A stretch of 5,785 nucleotides of DNA from Phycisphaerales bacterium (GTDB lineage Bacteria > Planctomycetota > Phycisphaerae > SM23-33), in contig PMYM01000128.1 of the NCBI GenBank assembly GCA_003171235.1, forward strand, positions 49,511 through 55,295, written 5' to 3'. A program made the position numbers and the translations under genes. The notes beneath the pieces are model-generated. The model did no database searches and was not told the DNA's origin. It saw nothing but the letters and a program-made list of their open reading frames with translations. Shown piece after piece: positions 1-4,749 of the stretch (position 1 is the stretch's first letter; the number at the start of each line of letters is the position of its first letter).

Positions 1-99
1 GGCAAGAAGATCGTCTTCGCCTGGATCGTCACCTTCCCCGTCTGCATCGCGGCCGGGGCGCTGGTCCGCCTGCTGCTTAAGGCCTGCGGCATGAATTAG
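1..99 (+). CDS. C-terminal end of a membrane transporter, probably PiT-type phosphate permease (partial)
   Basis: Only the last 32 codons are present, in the frame that begins at base 1 and stops with TAG at 97-99. The peptide starts GKKIVFAWIVTFPVCIAAGA and continues as a hydrophobic helix (ALVRLLL) ending in KACGMN. An Ala-Trp followed by a Thr-x-Pro inside the last membrane helix, right at the C-terminus, is typical of inorganic phosphate permeases of the PiT family, which import phosphate with H+ or Na+ across the inner membrane. With so little sequence the family is inferred from this short motif. Another polytopic permease is possible. That it is the end of a membrane protein is more secure. 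A hairpin terminator overlaps the stop codon, so this gene is probably the last of its transcript. Confidence 0.6.
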   Translation, partial: GKKIVFAWIVTFPVCIAAGALVRLLLKACGMN

Positions 100-116
100 G
101 CCCGGCAGGGCCTTTT
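98..116 (+). terminator. Intrinsic terminator after the transporter gene
   Basis: AGGCCC (98-103) pairs perfectly with GGGCCT (108-113) around a GGCA tetraloop, and T113-T116 forms a short T-run. This is the classic form of a Rho-independent terminator. The stem begins within the upstream stop codon. The T-run is short, so efficiency may be moderate. Confidence 0.7.
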
Positions 117-142
117 GTATGGTGTCCTCCCTCCAGTACAAT
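115..142 (+). promoter_or_regulatory. Possible sigma-70-type promoter for aconitase
   Basis: TACAAT at 137-142 is one mismatch from the consensus -10 box. TTGTAT at 115-120 lies 16 bp upstream and is a weak -35 candidate that keeps the TTG. The pair sits directly after the terminator and would give a leader of about 55-60 nt before the ATG at 206. It is judged by consensus and position only. Confidence 0.35.
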
Positions 143-205
143 GAACTGTTTACCGGCCCGGACGGGCGGCGCAACCGGCCTGTCGGCAGGGCCCTTGGAG
201 CGATC

Positions 206-2275
206 ATGAACGGAACGCTGACCGAGAAAATCCTGCAGGCCCACCTGACCAGCGGGCAGTTGCTGCCCGGAGAGGAAATCGGCATCCGCATCGACCAGAC
301 CCTCACCCAGGACGCCACCGGCACCACCGCCTTCCTGCTCTTTGAGGCGATGAACCTGGAGAAGGTCCGCACCGAACTTTCGGTCAGCTACGTGGACCAC
401 AACATGGCCCAGTTCGGGCCGGAGAACCACAACGACCACCTGTACCTGCAGACGGTGGCGGCGGCGGCGGGGGCCTGGCACAGCCGCCCGGGCAACGGCA
501 TCTGCCACCAGGTCCACCTGGAGCGGTTCGCCGCCCCGGGCAAGACGCTCCTGGGCAGCGACAGCCACACCCCGACCTCCGGCGGCATGGGCTCTTTCGC
601 CATGGGCGCGGGCGGGCTGGACGTGGCCGTGGCCATGGGCGGCGGGTCGTTCTACCTGAACTGTCCAGCCGTCATCGGCGTCAAGCTCACCGGGCGGCTT
701 AAACCCTGGGTTTCAGCCAAGGACGTGATCCTGCGGCTGCTGTCGGTCCTGACCACGCGCGGCAACGTGGGCAGGGTGGTGGAGTATTTCGGCCCGGGGG
801 TCAAGAACCTGTCGGTCCCCGGAAGGGCGACCTGCACCAACATGGGGGCGGAGCTGGGCGTGACCACCAGCCTGTTCCCCTCCGACGCCGTCACCGAGGC
901 GTTTTTGAAGGCCCAGGGGCGAGGCGGGGCGTTCGTGCCGCTCTCGGCCGATAAGGACGCCAAGTACGACCGCATCACCAAGAAGCTGCACGTCGAGAAG
1001 GATGCGGCCGTCATCGAGAACATCAGGAAGCACTGCGCCAAGGTGAAGGTCGGCCCGGCCGACGCGGCCGGCATGGCGGCGGTGTCGTTCGATTACGTGA
1101 AGATCAACCTCTCGGAGCTTGAGCCGCTGGCGGCGGCGCCGGGCTCGCCCGAGAATATCGTGGCGGTGGCCGACCTGACCGGCAAGAAGGTTGGCCAGGT
1201 GCTCATCGGCTCGTGCACCAACTCGAGTTTTCACGACCTGATGCTGGTGGCCAAAGCGCTCAAGGGCAAGACGGTTCATCCGGGCGTGGAACTGGGCATC
1301 GCGCCGGGCAGCCGGCAGGTGCTGGCCATGCTGTCCAAAAACGGTGCGCTGGCCGATCTGGTTTCGGCCGGGGCGCGGATACTGGAATGCGCCTGCGGGC
1401 CGTGCATCGGCCAGGGATTCTCGCCCGGCAACGGCCAAGTCTCGCTGCGAACCTTCAACCGCAATTTCACCGGGCGGAGCGGCACGGCCGACGACCAGGT
1501 TTACCTGGTCAGCCCCGAGACCGCCGTGGCGGCGGCGCTGGCCGGACAGGTGGTCGATCCGCGGGCGACGGGCATGGACTACCCCAAGATCGCCAAGCCG
1601 GTCTTCCTGGCCGACGACTCCATGCTGACGCCCCCGCCCGCCCCCGGCGTCAAGGTGGAGATCGTCCGCGGGGCCACTATCGTCAAGCCGCCCTCGGGCC
1701 AGCCCCTGCCGGCCGAACTGTCGGCCCAGGTGCTCATCAAGGTCGGCGACAAGATCACCACCGACCACATCATGCCCGCCGGTGGCCTGCTGAAATACCG
1801 CTCCAACGTGCCTGAGTACGCCCAGCACGTTTTCGCCCCGTTGAACGTCCCCGGCCAGCCGAGCTTCGCCCAGCGGGCCCAGGCGGCGCAGGCCCAGGGG
1901 CGCTTCGGCGTCATCGTGGCGGGCGAATCCTACGGCCAGGGGTCCTCGCGCGAGCACGCCGCCCTCTGCCCCATGTACCTGGGCGTGCGGGCGGTCATCG
2001 CCCGCGGCATCGAGCGGATTCACCAGGCCAACCTGGTAAACTTCGCCATCCTGCCGCTGGTCTTCGCCAACCCGGGCGATTACGACCGCCTGGCCGAGGG
2101 CGACCGGCTCCGCATCCCCGGCCTGTTGGACAAACTGGCCGGCGCCGAGGAATTGAACGTGCAGGCCGTGGACAAGGGCTTCGATTTCGTGGTGCGGGTG
2201 GCGCTGTCGCCCCGGCAGCGGCGGATCCTCGCCGCCGGCGGCCTGCTGGCCTACACCCGCCAAGGCGGCAAGTAG
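206..2275 (+). CDS. acn: Aconitate hydratase (single-chain, Aquifex-type)
   Basis: Aconitase interconverts citrate and isocitrate through cis-aconitate in the cytoplasmic TCA cycle, using a [4Fe-4S] cluster. The chosen ATG gives 689 residues and has GGAG at 197-200, 5 nt upstream. An in-frame ATG at 119 would add 29 residues unlike aconitase and would run through the promoter region. Visible motifs in order are DSHTPTSGGMG (from residue 119), GSCTNSS with cluster ligand Cys337, and CACGPCIGQ with ligands Cys397 and Cys400. These are followed by the swivel-domain motif KITTDHIMPAG (Asp520-His521) and YGQGSSREHAA, with the probable catalytic Ser580 and substrate-binding Arg582. Both the large (cluster) domain and the C-terminal swivel domain are in one chain. 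That argues against a two-subunit LeuCD-type isopropylmalate dehydratase. The length is shorter than E. coli AcnA or AcnB (near 850-890) and fits the Aquifex-type class. An extra Cys395 lies beside the ligand pair. The gene appears to be its own transcription unit. Confidence 0.93.
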   Translation: MNGTLTEKILQAHLTSGQLLPGEEIGIRIDQTLTQDATGTTAFLLFEAMNLEKVRTELSVSYVDHNMAQFGPENHNDHLYLQTVAAAAGAWHSRPGNGICHQVHLERFAAPGKTLLGSDSHTPTSGGMGSFAMGAGGLDVAVAMGGGSFYLNCPAVIGVKLTGRLKPWVSAKDVILRLLSVLTTRGNVGRVVEYFGPGVKNLSVPGRATCTNMGAELGVTTSLFPSDAVTEAFLKAQGRGGAFVPLSADKDAKYDRITKKLHVEKDAAVIENIRKHCAKVKVGPADAAGMAAVSFDYVKINLSELEPLAAAPGSPENIVAVADLTGKKVGQVLIGSCTNSSFHDLMLVAKALKGKTVHPGVELGIAPGSRQVLAMLSKNGALADLVSAGARILECACGPCIGQGFSPGNGQVSLRTFNRNFTGRSGTADDQVYLVSPETAVAAALAGQVVDPRATGMDYPKIAKPVFLADDSMLTPPPAPGVKVEIVRGATIVKPPSGQPLPAELSAQVLIKVGDKITTDHIMPAGGLLKYRSNVPEYAQHVFAPLNVPGQPSFAQRAQAAQAQGRFGVIVAGESYGQGSSREHAALCPMYLGVRAVIARGIERIHQANLVNFAILPLVFANPGDYDRLAEGDRLRIPGLLDKLAGAEELNVQAVDKGFDFVVRVALSPRQRRILAAGGLLAYTRQGGK

Positions 2276-2335
2276 CAGAGCCCCGCCCCCGTGGGCCTGG
2301 CGAGTGGCCTAGTATGAAAGTCGGTGTTGCCTAAT

Positions 2336-2374
2336 GCCCGCCCTCCGCTGTACCCTAGGCCAGCGGGAGGGGCG
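2336..2374 (+). other. Imperfect GC-rich hairpin between aconitase and the next gene
   Basis: CCGCTG (2345-2350) pairs with CAGCGG (2361-2366) around the loop TACCCTAGGC. The stem extends past a bulged G2367 through CCCT (2341-2344) and AGGG (2368-2371), then through two more pairs after another bulge. It sits 60 bp past the aconitase stop and about 40 bp before the next ATG. No T-run follows, so it is not a clear intrinsic terminator. It could protect a 3' end or form a leader structure. Confidence 0.35.
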
Positions 2375-2414
2375 TCGGCCGGCGGTGGCGGCCTGCCTGT
2401 GGCCTGAGAGAAAT

Positions 2415-3332
2415 ATGAGATTGTTCATCTGGGTCATTCTGCTGGCGATGCTGGCGGCGGCGGTCGGGGCCGATGTCGGCCAGGGCGGCGCGCCCGCCTC
2501 CGCCGGCCAGCCAAGCCTGCTGGACCAGGCGGCCAAGGAATCGCCCGTCGTCTTCCCGCGATTGACGATCAATCCCCGTCGCCCCAAGCCCATTTACCCG
2601 GAGAACACCCAGATAACCGACCGCCAGACCCGCCTGGAGCACCTGCCGGGCTTCCCCTTGCCGGTCATCGACGACCCCCAGGCCCAGCGGCTATACCTGC
2701 TGCCCTGCCAGTTGCTCGAAGAGGTGGAGACGATCCAGGCCGCCCGGCCCGAGACGCAGTTTCGCCTTTCCGGCAGGGTGTGCGTTTACCGCGGCGCCTA
2801 TTACCTCATGCTCAACCGGGCGCTGCTGGCGGTGGAGCCGCCCACGGACGCCGCCACCATGCCGGCCGATCCCGCGCCGGCCTCCCCGCCGGCCGCAACG
2901 TCGGCCCCGTCCACCGCCCCGGACGCGGCCTCGGCTGAGGACATCCTCCACCGGCTGCTCAGCCACCCGGTGGGCAGGCCCGTGGTGCCGGTCATCCAGC
3001 CCATGCCCAACCAGCAGGGGCCTTCGGTCGCCCCCGCCCTGGACCAGCCCCTGCCTCACGGCCCGGGGCGCATGGTCGTCGACCGCCTGGTGCGATTGAC
3101 CGGGCCGGACGAAAACGGGTGGTTCATGGTCGCCTTCGAGTCCGACAACACCCAGCGCGAACCGCCCCTGCGCGTGCTGCCCAACACCCAACTGGAGCAG
3201 TTGGAGGAACTGGGCAAGGCCCGCCGCGCCGGCAACGTCTTCCACATTTCCGGCGAGATCAAGACCTACCGCGGCCGGCAGTACGTGCTGCTCTTTTCCG
3301 TCACCCGCAACCCGGATATGGATCAGTTCTAG
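2415..3332 (+). CDS. Predicted secreted protein with two repeated beta-rich domains, function unknown
   Basis: I do not recognise this 305-residue protein as a named family. The ATG at 2415 is chosen because it opens directly onto a signal peptide: Met-Arg, a hydrophobic core (LFIWVILLAMLAAA), then a likely signal peptidase I site after Val-Gly-Ala19. The in-frame ATG at 2334 would place 27 Arg/Pro-rich residues in front and run through the hairpin. The Shine-Dalgarno is weak (GAGAG at 2406-2410). Residues about 93-141 and 252-300 resemble one another: LLPCQLLEEVE with VLPNTQLEQLE, and FRLSGRVCVYRGAYYLML with FHISGEIKTYRGRQYVLL. An Ala/Pro/Thr-rich linker covers about residues 144-175. The repeated F-x-(L/I)-S-G-x-(V/I)-x-x-Y-R-G pattern suggests a small beta-barrel or OB-like fold; that is inference. 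No catalytic motif is visible. It is probably periplasmic. G+C matches the aconitase side, so it looks resident rather than part of the island. Confidence 0.8.
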   Translation: MRLFIWVILLAMLAAAVGADVGQGGAPASAGQPSLLDQAAKESPVVFPRLTINPRRPKPIYPENTQITDRQTRLEHLPGFPLPVIDDPQAQRLYLLPCQLLEEVETIQAARPETQFRLSGRVCVYRGAYYLMLNRALLAVEPPTDAATMPADPAPASPPAATSAPSTAPDAASAEDILHRLLSHPVGRPVVPVIQPMPNQQGPSVAPALDQPLPHGPGRMVVDRLVRLTGPDENGWFMVAFESDNTQREPPLRVLPNTQLEQLEELGKARRAGNVFHISGEIKTYRGRQYVLLFSVTRNPDMDQF

Positions 3333-3450
3333 CCCGACCTGGCCGGGGTGTTGGCCGATGCGGTGGGCGGGAAGCTTTCTTTGAGCCGATTGGCACTGGC
3401 AAACGGGCCTGCCGCATGGGCAGAGTGCATGTGGGTCGAGCAACGTCAAA

Positions 3451-3490
3451 ATCCGGATTGCGCGAGTGGCCCAGCAGTCGCGCGCCCTAC
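3451..3490 (-). repeat. REP-like hairpin repeat, copy A (diverged)
   Basis: This 40-bp element, read on the minus strand, begins GTAGGGCG and ends CCGGAT. Its 9-nt arms (3462-3470 and 3477-3485) surround a 6-nt loop. Compared with copy C it has several substitutions, leaving one mismatched pair and two G-T wobbles in the stem. The fold is largely kept although the sequence has drifted. It marks the left edge of the lower-GC stretch. Confidence 0.7.
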
Positions 3491-3495
3491 TTGGC

Positions 3496-3517
3496 TATCG
3501 CAAGCGTATGCGATAAT
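3496..3517 (+). promoter_or_regulatory. Palindrome overlapping an extended -10-like box
   Basis: TATCGCA (3496-3502) and TGCGATA (3509-3515) form a perfect 7-bp inverted repeat around AGCGTA. The right arm contains TGCGATAAT (3509-3517), which looks like an extended -10 element. A weak TTGGCT lies upstream at 3491-3496 with 15-bp spacing. An operator overlapping a promoter for the small gene at 3591 is a plausible reading, but a chance palindrome is not excluded. Confidence 0.3.
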
Positions 3518-3590
3518 CCACCATTGATGCAGCATACCAAGAGAAGCCTCGTAAGGACAATGAAATGATGCTAGGATCAGGGTGGTTGGC

Positions 3591-3761
3591 ATGAGAGGAA
3601 GGGACGCGGTGAAGTACGCCCTATTGATTGGGGCGTGTGCATCACTTGCGGCCACAGTAGGGGCACTCATTGTGTTGGATCCGAAGAATTGGATGTCAAC
3701 GGTGATCTGCGCGATGCTGCTTGTGGCGGCGTGGATATTGTCCGGACGAAAATGGCGATGA
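3591..3761 (+). CDS. Small two-helix membrane protein (56 aa), function unknown
   Basis: The ATG at 3591 opens a 56-residue frame ending at TGA 3759-3761. After a short basic start (MRGRDAVKY) comes a first hydrophobic helix (ALLIGACASLAATVGALIVL). A brief polar turn (DPKNW) leads to a second helix (MSTVICAMLLVAAWILSG) and a basic end (RKWR). Two membrane helices with positive charge at both ends predict an inner-membrane hairpin with both termini in the cytoplasm. GGTGG at 3581-3585 is a modest ribosome binding site 5 nt upstream. The hydrophobic pattern favours this frame over the overlapping GTG-started frame at 3635-3817. No family is recognised. A small accessory membrane protein or toxin-like peptide are both conceivable, with no specific support for either. 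Confidence 0.6.
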   Translation: MRGRDAVKYALLIGACASLAATVGALIVLDPKNWMSTVICAMLLVAAWILSGRKWR

Positions 3762-3829
3762 AGCGGACTAATGAGGCCAGCCACATAGTTCGTAAGGTTG
3801 CAGGGTCGCAGGAGTAATCGCGAAGTTCC

Positions 3830-3863
3830 GTAGGGCGTGCAACTGTTTGGTTGCACGCGCAAT
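3830..3863 (+). repeat. REP-like hairpin repeat, copy B
   Basis: GTAG at 3830-3833 precedes a perfect 9-bp stem: GCGTGCAAC at 3835-3843 with GTTGCACGC at 3850-3858, around loop TGTTTG. The element ends GCAAT and lacks the CCGG tail of the other copies. Relative to copy D, two bases change in the left arm (GG to AA) and the two partners change in the right arm (CC to TT), so pairing is preserved. Confidence 0.8.
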
Positions 3864-3872
3864 GTTGTTGCG

Positions 3873-3912
3873 ATCCGGATTGCGCGTGCGGCCAAGAAGC
3901 CGCACGCCCTAC
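3873..3912 (-). repeat. REP-like hairpin repeat, copy C
   Basis: Read on the minus strand, GTAG is followed by a perfect 9-bp stem (arms 3899-3907 and 3884-3892) with a 6-nt loop, then the tail GCAATCCGGAT. Over the shared 38 bp it differs from copy D only at two loop positions, making these the two closest copies. Confidence 0.8.
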
Positions 3913-3972
3913 GAAACTCGTAAGAATCAATAGGGAAGCGTCGCCTATTTACGCTTTGAAGGAGACGATGGC

Positions 3973-4740
3973 GTGGGACTATTCAATGCGAAAGCCTTGT
4001 TTAGCGTGTGTGTTGCGGCTCTGTGTATAAGTGGCGCAAGGTGTAGCCCAAAGAAGAAGATGCCGGTTCCTTCAATGCCCACTACTGTAGGTGCCCGGCA
4101 CTCGCCTGAATTGCCACCGAAGATCGGTGAAACGGCCATCGATATCGCAGGGGCGCATATCCTATGTTACGTTGATGCAGCCGATAAAGGAGGGTATCTT
4201 GAAATCGAGTACGCTTTAATCAACTGCGGGACGAGAAGCGTTGTGATGGAGGAGGCTCCTTATGTAACTTGCGAAGTTGCGAGCCCCGCTGGGGAGGGGG
4301 GTGGTGAACATCCCAAGGGAGGTGATGAACTGGTACTGCTGTATCCAAGGATTGGGGACACCGTAGTTCCGGACAGCATCGGTGGGGACCTAACAAGGCC
4401 CGTTAGTAGTATTCGGGGAAGGATCGCATTCAATAAATGCGGACTGCCCTTTACACTAGAGAGCGGAACAGTCATTAGGGTAGAAGTGTGGTCTTATGTG
4501 CGTGCATTCAGTGGTTCAGATTATGTATGTATCAATGGAGAACTGCGTTGCAGTAGCATAAGACCTGAAACATCAACGCAGGCAACGATATCGCCGGTCA
4601 AGACTCTCCAGTCAGGTAGGGCGTGCGGCTGTTTGGCCGCACGCGCAATCCGGTTGTGTTCGCTCAACCAGCCGACCTGGCGAAGGCGATCTCTTAATCC
4701 CATCCATTTTCCTCTGTGTGCTCCGCCGCGGGTGTGGTGA
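3973..4740 (+). CDS. Predicted exported protein of unknown function; C-terminus read through a REP-like repeat
   Basis: GTG at 3973 is chosen as start because AAGGAG (3959-3964) lies 8 nt upstream and the frame opens on a signal peptide: a Lys near the start, the core ALFSVCVAALCI, and a possible cleavage site after Ser-Gly-Ala22. The ATG at 3968 is out of frame and stops after 20 codons. Cys24 follows soon after but Arg precedes it, so a true lipobox is doubtful. The exported part has a Pro-rich segment (about 26-50), then alternating hydrophobic stretches such as GGYLEIEYALINCG, DELVLLYPRIGD and GTVIRVEVWSYVRAF that suggest a beta-sandwich. Several cysteines could form disulphides. No family is recognised. 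Residues 215-227 are encoded by repeat copy D, and residues 228-255 look like translated spacer. The natural C-terminus has therefore probably been replaced or extended. Base and codon use are more AT-rich than in the flanking genes. Confidence 0.65.
   Translation: MGLFNAKALFSVCVAALCISGARCSPKKKMPVPSMPTTVGARHSPELPPKIGETAIDIAGAHILCYVDAADKGGYLEIEYALINCGTRSVVMEEAPYVTCEVASPAGEGGGEHPKGGDELVLLYPRIGDTVVPDSIGGDLTRPVSSIRGRIAFNKCGLPFTLESGTVIRVEVWSYVRAFSGSDYVCINGELRCSSIRPETSTQATISPVKTLQSGRACGCLAARAIRLCSLNQPTWRRRSLNPIHFPLCAPPRVW
4616..4653 (+). repeat. REP-like hairpin repeat, copy D, inside the 3' end of the exported-protein ORF
   Basis: GTAG is followed by a perfect 9-bp stem: GCGTGCGGC at 4621-4629 with GCCGCACGC at 4636-4644, loop TGTTTG, tail GCAATCCGG. 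It is nearly identical to copy C in the opposite orientation. It lies in frame without a stop, so the ORF continues through it. It also lies about 100 bp before the TrmB start and could affect the transcript between the two genes. Confidence 0.8.
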
Positions 4741-4749
4741 AATCGCTGC

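Larger units (their letters stand above)
3830..3912. repeat. REPIN-like unit: copies B and C in inverted orientation
   Basis: Copy B (plus) and copy C (minus) face each other across a 9-bp spacer (3864-3872), with their GTAG ends outward. The 83-bp unit is therefore one long imperfect inverted repeat that can fold as two adjacent hairpins or one extended one. This matches the REPIN arrangement, two REPs in inverted orientation mobilised as a unit by RAYT proteins. It lies between the small membrane gene and the exported-protein gene and could act on the mRNA as well. Confidence 0.65.
3451..4653. other. Lower-GC island bounded by inverted REP-like copies
   Basis: Sampled lines here are close to 50% G+C, against about 70% or more in the aconitase and TrmB genes. 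The stretch runs from repeat copy A (minus orientation) to copy D (plus orientation). It contains a small membrane gene, a REPIN-like pair and a predicted exported protein, none of them recognisable housekeeping genes. It could be acquired DNA or a fast-evolving intergenic zone that collects repeats. No integrase, transposase, tRNA or long terminal repeat supports a specific insertion mechanism. Confidence 0.5.

Noticed and set aside
119..205. 29-residue N-terminal extension of aconitase from ATG 119
   Set aside because: The extension does not resemble aconitase, has no ribosome binding site, and overlaps the probable promoter. ATG 206 has GGAG at good spacing.
713..2263. Long 516-codon open frame on the minus strand opposite aconitase
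   Set aside because: It lies wholly opposite a gene with clear family motifs, and its His/Arg/Gly/Ala-rich sequence is what reverse reading of GC-rich codons produces. No domain is visible.
3119..3568. 149-codon plus-strand frame overlapping the end of the secreted-protein gene
   Set aside because: Its first part is the Arg/Pro-rich shadow of the real frame, and the rest passes through repeat copy A. No start with a ribosome binding site or protein-like pattern is seen after 3332.
3635..3817. 60-codon plus-strand frame from GTG 3635
   Set aside because: It overlaps the 56-aa membrane protein, which has a far more protein-like hydrophobic pattern. Only its last 19 codons are kept, as a separate low-interest finding.
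3446..3930. Minus-strand frames of 149 and 87 codons across the low-GC stretch
   Set aside because: They run through three repeat copies, lack a ribosome binding site and show no domain.
3968..4030. ATG at 3968 as start of the exported protein
   Set aside because: It is out of frame with the long ORF and stops after 20 codons, and only 3 nt separate it from AAGGAG, whereas GTG 3973 has 8.
3451..4653. CRISPR array as explanation of the repeats
   Set aside because: The copies are in alternating orientations with very unequal spacing and no uniform spacers, which fits REP elements and not an array.
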